The notes under the pieces were generated by a model. That model saw only the letters and a program-made list of their open reading frames with translations, was not told where the DNA came from and did not search any database. DNA of 64,000 nt from Ferruginibacter paludis (GTDB lineage: Bacteria > Bacteroidota > Bacteroidia > Chitinophagales > Chitinophagaceae), in assembly GCF_030409685.1 (NCBI RefSeq), contig NZ_JAUFQJ010000024.1, positions 558,001 to 622,000 on the forward strand. Reading direction: 5' to 3'. The position numbers and the translations under genes are program-made. Shown one piece after another: positions 1-7,436 of the stretch; positions within the stretch are counted from its first letter, which is position 1, and every line of letters begins with the position of its first letter.

Positions 1-1003
1 GCAATGACTGACGGCTGTATTGCGGCCGTTGATCTTTATTGGTGTAATTTATACCGTAAGCCTTGTTGCGTGGATCGATGATTTCTTTCTCATATAAAAT
101 ATTCAGTATGGCAACAAGGGCAATTACAAACAGCAGGCTCCAGCTTTGCAAAAAATAGGTCAATGCACCTATAACGGCCACCATCAGGGCAAAGAATACA
201 ACGATGCTTGCAGCAGCAGGTGGCTGAAAAAATTTTACATCTAAAAAAAAACCGCACACAATCAGAAAAATAAAAGCGAGAATGATGCCCATCATCGCTG
301 CAAAGTGATGGCGCTTAAAAATAGTGTCTAAAAAGTCCTGGTTGTAATGCGTTACAGGCCTGGCTTTGCGAAATTTAAACCGCCCACTAAGGAAATAACT
401 CACCTTCATGCCAAAACCATCCGTGTGTGGTTTTTTCGACGGATCAAAATTGCTTCTGAAAAATTCAGGATTGGCTACTACCGGGGTAATAGTGCGTAAA
501 ATAGTTCTGTCAACTCCAAAAAAGAATGCAAAAGAAAAAGCCACCAGGGCTATAAAACCCCCTAAAAACCCAAGTACAAGGGCCACCTCTTCACCCGTAC
601 TTAGCAACTCTTTATAAGTATTAAACTGTATAGATTTCACCAGGTAAAAAGCAAGGAAAAATAAAGGCAACAGGCCATTGTTTATACAATATTTCAAAAA
701 AGGCGTGGATGCAGTAGCCAAAAACTTGAACCGCCGGGTATGCAAAATAAAAGTGGTGATATTCCAGCTCATAAAAAATACACCCATTGCAATACCCACC
801 GCCGCAGAGCTAAGTGCATTTACTTTACCAAGGTATTCGGGAACGAAAAACAAAGCATCTGCCCCAAAGTTTTTCATAAAGCCACTGTTGATAGTGCTGG
901 CCATCAGGAACCAAAATATCAACAATACCTGGTACTTTCTAAAATGCAGGATCAGTAACTGTATAGGGAAAGAATAAAAGATATTCCGCAGCAAAAGCTT
1001 CAT
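1..1003 (-). CDS. Large integral membrane protein, N-terminal part (possibly membrane-anchored patatin-type protein)
   Basis: An open frame starts with ATG at 1003 and runs without a stop off the left edge, giving 334 codons. The start reads MKLLLRNIFYSFPIQLL. About six hydrophobic segments are visible, near residues 25-42, 62-85, 105-122, 145-172, 250-270 and 280-305, with a basic soluble stretch around 180-245 between them. From memory, Bacteroidota proteins that begin this way carry a membrane region followed by a patatin-like phospholipase domain. That domain would lie outside the window, so the family is a guess. It is transcribed in the same direction as the heme A synthase gene, whose coding end lies 83 bp upstream of this start. 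Confidence 0.75.
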   Translation of the reverse strand, partial: MKLLLRNIFYSFPIQLLILHFRKYQVLLIFWFLMASTINSGFMKNFGADALFFVPEYLGKVNALSSAAVGIAMGVFFMSWNITTFILHTRRFKFLATASTPFLKYCINNGLLPLFFLAFYLVKSIQFNTYKELLSTGEEVALVLGFLGGFIALVAFSFAFFFGVDRTILRTITPVVANPEFFRSNFDPSKKPHTDGFGMKVSYFLSGRFKFRKARPVTHYNQDFLDTIFKRHHFAAMMGIILAFIFLIVCGFFLDVKFFQPPAAASIVVFFALMVAVIGALTYFLQSWSLLFVIALVAILNILYEKEIIDPRNKAYGINYTNKDQRPQYSRQSL

Positions 1004-1086
1004 GTATATGGACTTTTTTTAAATGTACTACTTATTAAACACAAGTACATAACATCCGCAACGCCGAATTATTTTGCCAGAATATT

Positions 1087-2133
1087 TTATTTTCTTTTTA
1101 ACACAAATAGAATGGATATCACACATATCAGCAACGACATGGCTACAAACTGGTGCGACACGCCAAGCAATACCAGGCGGCTGGGATAAGTGGCATTTAA
1201 AACGGTGCAAATTCCCAGTACAACCTGAAGTATCACAAGCAGCAATACCCACGATCGTAATTTGGTAAATAGCAGATGGTTTTTTACCTCCGAAGCAGCA
1301 AAATACCAATAAGTAATCAGGGCAAAAAGCAGATAAGCCAGACCCCTGTGAATAAAATGAATGGTAATTTTATTATCCAGCAAATTTTTTGAAAAAGGAG
1401 ATAATTCATTTAAACCAGCAGGAATGATCTGGCCATTGATATCCGGCCAGGTGGGTGCAGTAACTGCAGCTCTCAAGCCCGCCATAAATGCACCATAAAT
1501 TAACTGGAAAAACAATACGGTTACAATTGCCAGCATTATACCATGTAGCCTGGCATTGATCACCTTTTTTGCCGGAGCTTCCAGCAATCCCAGTGCGAAC
1601 CATAAAGTATAACACAACAAACCCAATGCTGCTATAAAATGCGTAGCCAGCTCTATATGCCCCACAAAATATTTTTCCGGTACCAGCCCGCTTTTTACCA
1701 TAAACCAGCCGATAGCACCTTGCACAGCGCCCAATAAAAATAAAATCACCATGGGCAAAATCATTTTTTTATTGAATTTTTTGGTAGCCAGGAAATAGAT
1801 AAAGCCAATCAAAAAAACCATCCCCATCGTTCTTGCCCAGAGGCGGTGAAACCATTCCCAAAAAAATATGCCTTTAAAATCGCTGAGCGAAAAATTCTGG
1901 TGCACATATTTAAACTGATCAGTTACTTTATAGCGATCAAATTCCGCCTGCCAGGCTGCATCATTTAACGGAGGCAATGCACCAGTGATGGGTTTCCATT
2001 CAGTAATGGAAAGTCCGGATTCTGTTAAGCGGGTGATGCCGCCAATCAGTACCTGTATCACAATCATCGCCACCCCTGTTAACAGCCAAAAAGCCACCTG
2101 CTTATTATTGCGTTGTTCTAAAGTTGTATCCAT
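1087..2133 (-). CDS. ctaA: Heme A synthase (CtaA/Cox15 family)
   Basis: This 348-residue inner-membrane protein should convert heme O to heme A for cytochrome c oxidase. It has about eight transmembrane helices. The family signatures are present: the LTESGLSITEWKP loop (residues 37-48), FFWEWFHRLWAR with H96, and further conserved histidines H159, H165, H259, H262 and H327 that fit the paired heme ligands. Length matches the Cox15-like class. No ctaB or oxidase subunit gene is next to it here. It diverges from rnhB across an 81-bp spacer, and a TAAATTTG box lies just upstream of the ATG. Confidence 0.95.
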   Translation of the reverse strand: MDTTLEQRNNKQVAFWLLTGVAMIVIQVLIGGITRLTESGLSITEWKPITGALPPLNDAAWQAEFDRYKVTDQFKYVHQNFSLSDFKGIFFWEWFHRLWARTMGMVFLIGFIYFLATKKFNKKMILPMVILFLLGAVQGAIGWFMVKSGLVPEKYFVGHIELATHFIAALGLLCYTLWFALGLLEAPAKKVINARLHGIMLAIVTVLFFQLIYGAFMAGLRAAVTAPTWPDINGQIIPAGLNELSPFSKNLLDNKITIHFIHRGLAYLLFALITYWYFAASEVKNHLLFTKLRSWVLLLVILQVVLGICTVLNATYPSRLVLLGVSHQFVAMSLLICVISILFVLKRK

Positions 2134-2140
2134 AGCGGTG

Positions 2141-2148
2141 CAAATTTA
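2141..2148 (-). promoter_or_regulatory. Putative -7 promoter element for ctaA
   Basis: On the minus strand the sequence reads TAAATTTG, a full match to the Bacteroidota TAnnTTTG box, seven bases upstream of the ctaA ATG. No convincing -33 TTTG was found. If real, the mRNA leader would be extremely short. Confidence 0.4.
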
Positions 2149-2214
2149 GCATAGCGGTGATTGTATTTGCACATTGAATTAGTTTTTGCGTTTTTTGACA
2201 GATATTTGTTCCAC

Positions 2215-2811
2215 ATGTTGCTTTCTTATTATCAAAAAGAATTAATTGAAGCCGGGCTGGACGAAGCCGGAAGAGGTTGTTATGCAGGGCCGGTGTTTGC
2301 CGCTGCCGTTATTTTACCGTTGGATTTTTGCCACCCCCTGTTGAATGACAGCAAACAATTAAAAGAAGAAGAACGCAATCTGCTCCGCCCCATTATTGAA
2401 AAAGAAAGCATTGCCTTTGCTGTGGCTTCAGTTGATAATGATGAAATAGATACCATCAATATTTTGCAGGCTTCTTTTAAAGCCATGCATCTTTCGCTTG
2501 ATAAATTAAACGCTGTGCCACAATTGTTGTTGGTAGACGGTAACCGCTTTAAAGCCTATCAAAATCTTCCTCACCAATGTATTGTTAAGGGTGACGGGCT
2601 GTATGCTTCAATAGCTGCGGCAAGCGTTTTGGCTAAAACTTACCGGGATGAGTACATGCAGCAACTGCATCACCAATACCCCCACTACGGCTGGCATGAT
2701 AACAAGGGATACGGCACTCCTTTTCACAGGGAAGCCATTGCCAATCATGGCCTCTGTTGCTATCATCGCAAAAGTTTTGACATTTCCCCCATCCCCTTCG
2801 CTGAACAATAA
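2215..2811 (+). CDS. rnhB: Ribonuclease HII
   Basis: This 198-residue enzyme cleaves the RNA strand of RNA:DNA hybrids and removes misincorporated ribonucleotides. The catalytic acidic residues are all visible: D16 and E17 in GLDEAGRG, D108 in LLLVDGNRF and D145 in the TYRDEYM segment. The frame is open further upstream to a TTG at 2161, but those residues are not family-like, and ATG 2215 gives the normal length. It diverges from ctaA. Confidence 0.95.
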   Translation: MLLSYYQKELIEAGLDEAGRGCYAGPVFAAAVILPLDFCHPLLNDSKQLKEEERNLLRPIIEKESIAFAVASVDNDEIDTINILQASFKAMHLSLDKLNAVPQLLLVDGNRFKAYQNLPHQCIVKGDGLYASIAAASVLAKTYRDEYMQQLHHQYPHYGWHDNKGYGTPFHREAIANHGLCCYHRKSFDISPIPFAEQ

Positions 2812-3034
2812 TTTTCTTTTTATTTCGTCTCATTAAACTTTGTTTAGCAGCGCCAGTCTGTATATAAGCGCCAGTTAAGCTGCTTTATTGATAACCAAAA
2901 CAAATGCATCAGCTATTACAACGCATATTTTGCAAGTGTACACCAGCGGTCCTTTCAAGGTTCTCTTTCAGAAAAAAGATTTTTAACCCTATATATTTCT
3001 TAAACAAAAAATCACTAATCAAAAACCAATTATT

Positions 3035-3340
3035 ATGACTATTAAAATTGCAATTACAACAATCGTACTGGCACTTGGTATTACCAGTGCAAACGCACAA
3101 ACTCACGCGGTAGCACACCGTCAGCACCAACGCATACGCCAGGGCGTTAAAAGTGGTGAGTTGACGAAAACGGAAGCTGTTAATCTACGTAACGACCAAA
3201 AAGAAATTCGCCAGGAAAAGCAGGAAGCAAAGGCGGACGGTGTAGTTACCAAGGACGAAGTAAAAGATATCAGGAAAGATCAAAAGCAGGAAAGCCGCAA
3301 AATTTTCCGTAAAAAACACAACGAAAAAGAAAGAAATTAA
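3035..3340 (+). CDS. Small secreted, highly charged protein with two internal repeats
   Basis: This 101-residue protein has a clear signal peptide with likely cleavage after SANA (residue 21). The mature part is rich in Lys, Glu, Gln and Arg and should be helical. Two similar units can be seen, GELTKTEAVNLRNDQKE (about residues 46-62) and GVVTKDEVKDIRKDQKQ (about 70-86), so it looks like a duplicated helix-loop-helix. I recognise no named domain. Similar short proteins occur in Bacteroidota but I know of no function. It is followed by a strong hairpin terminator, so it is probably a single-gene transcript. Confidence 0.8.
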   Translation: MTIKIAITTIVLALGITSANAQTHAVAHRQHQRIRQGVKSGELTKTEAVNLRNDQKEIRQEKQEAKADGVVTKDEVKDIRKDQKQESRKIFRKKHNEKERN

Positions 3341-3366
3341 ATCATTATAAGCGGGGATTAATCAGC

Positions 3367-3397
3367 AGGTACTGGCTTTGGCCGGTACCTTTTTTTA
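3367..3397 (+). terminator. Rho-independent terminator after the small secreted protein gene
   Basis: A 23-nt hairpin with a ten-pair stem including one G-T pair (AGGTACTGGC, loop TTT, GCCGGTACCT) is followed by a run of T. It sits 26 bp past the stop codon at 3340 and between convergent genes. Confidence 0.85.
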
Positions 3398-3430
3398 TAA
3401 TTACTTTTTGTGGTCTTAATAAGTAAACCT

Positions 3431-4039
3431 CTAAGCAATCCATTCTCCGGCTCCTTGTCTTGTGATTACCCAGTTATCTGTTACGCAATCCACAATGGTA
3501 GAAGGTATCATACCGCCTGGTCCGCCATCAATCACAATATCTACCATATGGCCAAATTTTTCATGAATGATTTCCGGGTCTGTGTACTCCTCTACCATTT
3601 CGCCGGGCAGCGAAGTGCTTAAAATCGGGTGATCCAGCACATCGAGAATATCGCGGCATATAACGTTATCGGGTATACGCAAACCGATGGTACTTTTCTT
3701 TGTCTGTAAAATTTTAGGCACCTGTTTACTGGCCGGTAAAATAAAAGTATACGGGCCGGGCAAATAATTCTTCAGCATTCTGTAAAGCGGCGTACCAATA
3801 CTTTTGGTATAATCGCTTAAGTGGCTAAGATCGCGGCAAATAAAACTCATTTGTACTTTGGCTGGATCAATATTTTTAATGACACAGATCCTGTCGATTG
3901 CTTTGTGTTGAAAAATATCACACCCCAAACCATAAATAGTATCGGTTGGATAGATAATTACCCCGCCGTCCTTCAGGCATTCTGTTACCTGTTTGATGAG
4001 CCTTGGCTGGGGATTCTGCGGATGTATCTGGATTAGCAT
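3431..4039 (-). CDS. L-threonylcarbamoyladenylate synthase (Sua5/YciO/YrdC family)
   Basis: This 202-residue single-domain YrdC-fold protein should make threonylcarbamoyl-AMP for the t6A modification at position 37 of ANN-decoding tRNAs. Signatures are IIYPTDTIYGLGCD near the N-terminus and the STSLPGE segment in the C-terminal half. The frame extends to a TTG at 4057, but ATG 4039 (MLIQIHPQNPQP) is the more natural start. It lacks the extra C-terminal Sua5 domain and is closer to the short YciO/YrdC type. Some YciO paralogues have little activity, so the exact role is family inference. Confidence 0.88.
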   Translation of the reverse strand: MLIQIHPQNPQPRLIKQVTECLKDGGVIIYPTDTIYGLGCDIFQHKAIDRICVIKNIDPAKVQMSFICRDLSHLSDYTKSIGTPLYRMLKNYLPGPYTFILPASKQVPKILQTKKSTIGLRIPDNVICRDILDVLDHPILSTSLPGEMVEEYTDPEIIHEKFGHMVDIVIDGGPGGMIPSTIVDCVTDNWVITRQGAGEWIA

Positions 4040-4243
4040 AATGACTGTTTTATACAATTTAGCAAAGAGATTTGGCTATAGTAAATATTTATTGATAGTC
4101 TTCGCTGCAATAAGGCGGCAAAGTTACTTTAAGCCGTCAATACCCTCATAGTTATTATGTTGTCTGCTAAAAATACACCAGCCTTAAAAAATATCCTTAA
4201 CCAGGTGGACAAAGGCTGCCGGCGGCCTTGAAGCAAAAACCAT

Positions 4244-4251
4244 TACTTTTG
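4244..4251 (+). promoter_or_regulatory. Putative -7 promoter element for the PfkB kinase gene
   Basis: TACTTTTG matches TAnnTTTG and lies 44 bp upstream of the ATG at 4296, in the 256-bp gap shared with the divergent YrdC gene. No good -33 element is visible. Confidence 0.4.
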
Positions 4252-4295
4252 CAGCTTATTGTTCATTTTTAAGCAACCCAAAATTAAAACCGGAT

Positions 4296-5222
4296 ATGTC
4301 GTTAATTTCAGTAGGTACCATGGCTTTTGATGCCATTGAAACTCCCTTTGGAAAAGTAGATAAAATTGTAGGTGGCTCAGGCACTTACGTAGCGTATGCT
4401 GCAAGTAATTTTGTAACTCCTGTTCAACAAATTTCTATAGTGGGATATGATTTTCCAGCCGAAGAAATGGACCTGTTAAAAACACGCGGAGTACAAATGG
4501 AAGGAGTGGAAATTGTTCCTGATAAAAAATCGTTTTTCTGGAGTGGTAAATACCATACCGATATGAATACCAGGGACACACTCATTACTGACTTAAATGT
4601 GCTGGCAGATTTCAACCCGGTGGTACCCGAAAGTTACCAGGGTGCCGATTTTTTAATGCTGGGTAATTTGTCTCCGGATATCCAGTTAAGTGTAATTGAA
4701 CAGTTAAAAGAAAGACCCAAATTGATTGTAATGGACACCATGAATTTTTGGATGGAAATTGCATTGGACGGTCTGAAGAAAGTATTAAAAAGAGTAGACG
4801 TACTGATGGTAAATGATGGTGAAGCCCGGCAGCTGAGCGGCGAAGTTTCGCTTGTGAAAGCCGCCAAAATAATCATGGAAATGGGGCCTGCTTTTTTAGT
4901 TATTAAAAAAGGAGAACATGGCGCATTATTGTTTCATAAAAACCATATTTTTTCGGCCCCGGGTTTACCGTTGGAAGAAGTATTTGACCCGACCGGTGCA
5001 GGAGATACATTTGCCGGTGGTTTTATCGGCCATTTGGCCAAAACAAAAGACATTAGTTTTTCCAATATGAAAACCGCCGTAATTGTGGGAAGTGCGATGG
5101 CCAGTTTTTGTGTTGAAAAATTTGGTCCCAACAGGATGAAAGAAATTAGCAAAGCAGATATTGACGCAAGGCTGGATGAATTTGTACAGCTGGTAAATTT
5201 TGAAATTGACGTAGTGGCATAA
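4296..5222 (+). CDS. PfkB-family carbohydrate/nucleoside kinase
   Basis: This 308-residue cytosolic ribokinase-fold enzyme should use ATP to phosphorylate a sugar or nucleoside hydroxyl. The N-terminal di-glycine region appears as GGSGTYVAYAASNF. The C-terminal signature DPTGAGDTFAGGF begins at residue 231, with D237 the expected catalytic base. Substrate cannot be predicted. Closely similar genes are widely conserved in Bacteroidota and are simply called sugar kinases. It is a lone gene with its own terminator and a putative promoter box upstream. Confidence 0.9.
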   Translation: MSLISVGTMAFDAIETPFGKVDKIVGGSGTYVAYAASNFVTPVQQISIVGYDFPAEEMDLLKTRGVQMEGVEIVPDKKSFFWSGKYHTDMNTRDTLITDLNVLADFNPVVPESYQGADFLMLGNLSPDIQLSVIEQLKERPKLIVMDTMNFWMEIALDGLKKVLKRVDVLMVNDGEARQLSGEVSLVKAAKIIMEMGPAFLVIKKGEHGALLFHKNHIFSAPGLPLEEVFDPTGAGDTFAGGFIGHLAKTKDISFSNMKTAVIVGSAMASFCVEKFGPNRMKEISKADIDARLDEFVQLVNFEIDVVA

Positions 5223-5240
5223 GCCGTTAAAATTTGTTAT

Positions 5241-5272
5241 AAAAGCCGGTATTCGTAATGCCGGCTTTTTAA
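5241..5272 (+). terminator. Terminator after the PfkB kinase gene
   Basis: AAAAGCCGG and CCGGCTTTTT form a stem of at least nine pairs around a short loop, followed by T-rich sequence. It begins 18 bp after the stop codon at 5222. Confidence 0.85.
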
Positions 5273-5322
5273 TTTTTGATACATTTACAGGCCAGCGATC
5301 ACCGGCCCTAAATTTATTACCG

Positions 5323-6936
5323 ATGCACAGGAAAATATTTGTACTTTTTTTTTTGTTTGTATTTTTTACAGCAGCAAACGCACAGCCAACCACAGTCCGT
5401 CCCAAACTAAAAGGATGGCATTTACTCAATTACCAGCAGGATGGTTATGTTGGCACAGGTGTTAAAGAAGCCTATGAATTGCTGGCAGGTAGAAAAAGCA
5501 CGCAGGTGATTATCGCAGTGATAGACAGTGGTATCGATACGCTGCATGAAGACCTGAAGAGTATTTTATGGACGAACCACGGAGAAGTTCCTGGTAACGG
5601 GAAAGACGATGACGGCAACGGGTATACCGATGATATACATGGATGGAATTTTTGCGGAACAGCCTCGGGAGAGAACCTTGGCGTAAATACACACGAAATT
5701 GCCCGTGTTTACCATCGGTTTAAAAATGACTTTGAAGGCAAAGTGGAAAATGAAATCCCGGCCGAAAAGAAGTTTCTTTTTCACCAATGGCAGCGATCGG
5801 AAAAATTGCTAAACAAAGCCTACGGAGAATATAAAAAAAGTTATCCCGGGATTGAAAATTTCTCTACCGGTTTAAACACCACAAACAGGCTTATCACTGC
5901 TTATCTTAATAAACCAAGTTTTACAAAGGCTGATATTGTAACGGTGAAATCAACTGATAGCCTTGCCTGGGCGGTAGCTGTCTGGAACGACTTGTTTACA
6001 AAAACCAATGACAGTGCTGCAACCAATACGGCTTTTATTGGTGAAGTAGATTCATACAAAAACAATCTGCTGGCCAATAAAAAACGAATGGAAGATGAGC
6101 CGATTGATTACAGGGGCGCCATGACAAAAGATAAATATGAAGATATTACAGACAGTGTATATGGCAATAATAATTTGTACGATCATGCAGGCAATCACGG
6201 CACGCATGTATCCGGCATAATCGGGGCGGTGCGCAACAACCATATTGGTGTAGACGGTATCGTAGACAATGTTCGTGTTATGTTTATCAGGGCTGTACCT
6301 GGTGGGGACGAACACGATAAGGACGTGGCATTAGCAATACGCTATGCCGTAGATAACGGTGCTAAAATTATCAACATGAGTTTTGGCAAACCTGTTTCGC
6401 CTTATAAAAAAATGGTGGATGATGCCGTTAAATATGCTGACGAGAGAGGCGTTTTGCTGGTACATGGCGCAGGTAATGATGCAGAAGACATTGATAAGGA
6501 GCCTTTTTATCCAAGCCCGGTTTTTATGGATGGCACCAGGGCTACCAACTATTTAACCATCGGTGCCAGCGGAGATTATAGCACCGGCTCACTGACTGCC
6601 TCCTTTTCCAATTATGGTCAACTGGTAGATATTTTTGCTCCGGGTGTGTACATTAACTCAACTACTTTCAGCAATGGTTATGAAGCTTTTGATGGAACGA
6701 GCATGGCTAGTCCGGTTGCAGCGGGTGTGGCCGGTTTAATAAAATCTTATTTTCCACAGTTAAGCCCGGAACAAATAATTGATCTGATATTGAAAACAGG
6801 ATACGCTGTAAAAGAAAATGTCCTTATTCCTGGTGGAGATAAAAAAGTGCCGATGCAGCAATTGTGCCGCAGCGGTAAAATTATCAATGCTTACGAGGCA
6901 GTAAAACTGGCACTGAAACAATATGGCGGCCAATAG
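5323..6936 (+). CDS. Exported subtilisin-like serine protease (S8) with a large D-to-H insertion
   Basis: This 537-residue protein has a signal peptide ending near NAQ (about residue 20). The catalytic triad is complete: D68 in IDSGID, H292 in NHGTHVSG and S460 in GTSMASPVAAG. The stretch GNGKDDDGNGYTDD after the Asp motif looks like a calcium-binding loop. D and H are 224 residues apart, against about 32 in subtilisin. The extra segment (about residues 110-285) is charged and probably helical, and may cover the active site or act as a built-in domain. There is no obvious C-terminal sorting domain. It is probably periplasmic or secreted, with unknown substrate. Confidence 0.93.
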   Translation: MHRKIFVLFFLFVFFTAANAQPTTVRPKLKGWHLLNYQQDGYVGTGVKEAYELLAGRKSTQVIIAVIDSGIDTLHEDLKSILWTNHGEVPGNGKDDDGNGYTDDIHGWNFCGTASGENLGVNTHEIARVYHRFKNDFEGKVENEIPAEKKFLFHQWQRSEKLLNKAYGEYKKSYPGIENFSTGLNTTNRLITAYLNKPSFTKADIVTVKSTDSLAWAVAVWNDLFTKTNDSAATNTAFIGEVDSYKNNLLANKKRMEDEPIDYRGAMTKDKYEDITDSVYGNNNLYDHAGNHGTHVSGIIGAVRNNHIGVDGIVDNVRVMFIRAVPGGDEHDKDVALAIRYAVDNGAKIINMSFGKPVSPYKKMVDDAVKYADERGVLLVHGAGNDAEDIDKEPFYPSPVFMDGTRATNYLTIGASGDYSTGSLTASFSNYGQLVDIFAPGVYINSTTFSNGYEAFDGTSMASPVAAGVAGLIKSYFPQLSPEQIIDLILKTGYAVKENVLIPGGDKKVPMQQLCRSGKIINAYEAVKLALKQYGGQ

Positions 6937-6955
6937 ACAGATTGTTAAAAAAAGC

Positions 6956-6977
6956 AGTCAACTGTTGTAAGTTGACT
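6956..6977 (+). repeat. Perfect 8-bp inverted repeat abutting a -7 box
   Basis: AGTCAACT and AGTTGACT are separated by six bases. The right arm ends on the first base of a TAATTTTG promoter-like box. It could be a weak terminator for the protease gene, since T-rich sequence follows, or an operator for the gene at 7003. Confidence 0.45.
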
Positions 6978-6984
6978 AATTTTG
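6977..6984 (+). promoter_or_regulatory. Putative -7 element for the small membrane protein gene
   Basis: TAATTTTG fits TAnnTTTG and lies 18 bp before the ATG at 7003. The inverted repeat at 6956-6977 touches it. Confidence 0.4.
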
Positions 6985-7002
6985 TATTCTAATTAGTTAC
7001 TC

Positions 7003-7335
7003 ATGATTGTAGTTGAAATTATTGCACTTGTTTTTCTCTGCAGACACAACGGATTCCTCGCCGAACGTAAGGGACTGTCGGCGACTAAATGGAAATGGTA
7101 TACAGTGGCCGCATGGCTGGCGGCGGAGTTAGCGGGTCTCCTTTTTGGAATGGCATTATTCGGCATGAAGGATCTATACGCTTTATCCGCACTTGCATTG
7201 ATAAGCGCCTTCGGTGGCTTTTTATATATAAATGCTTTGCTTAAAAAAATGCCTGATGACATTGAAGAGGATGTAAACAAAATAGGCATCAGCGATTTAC
7301 AACCGCCCCGTAAAGAAGAACGGGACATACAATAA
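7003..7335 (+). CDS. Small membrane protein of unknown function
   Basis: This 110-residue protein has three likely membrane helices: residues 1-13 (short), about 33-52 and about 58-78. The C-terminal tail is charged (KMPDDIEEDVNK) and should be cytosolic. I recognise no family. It lies between a promoter-like box with an adjoining inverted repeat and a terminator, so it appears to be a small independent transcription unit. Confidence 0.75.
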   Translation: MIVVEIIALVFLCRHNGFLAERKGLSATKWKWYTVAAWLAAELAGLLFGMALFGMKDLYALSALALISAFGGFLYINALLKKMPDDIEEDVNKIGISDLQPPRKEERDIQ

Positions 7336-7339
7336 CCTC

Positions 7340-7360
7340 AGCCCTCAGGGGCTTTTTTTA
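7340..7360 (+). terminator. Terminator after the small membrane protein gene
   Basis: AGCCC and GGGCT pair around a four-base loop and are followed by seven T. The hairpin starts five bases after the stop codon. Confidence 0.7.
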
Positions 7361-7436
7361 TTAGCATTTGATTAATAACTTTAATGCGGTACAAACCTTT
7401 ACTTTGCTAACTGCCAACAAACTGAAATTATTTATA

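Noticed and set aside
2161-2214. Extended N-terminus for RNase HII from a TTG
   Set aside because: The extra 18 residues precede the conserved start and overlap the divergent promoter region. ATG 2215 gives the normal family length.
5510-5787. Antisense ORFs within the protease gene, and similar long antisense ORFs elsewhere
   Set aside because: They lie fully inside strong genes on the other strand and show no family motifs or start signals.
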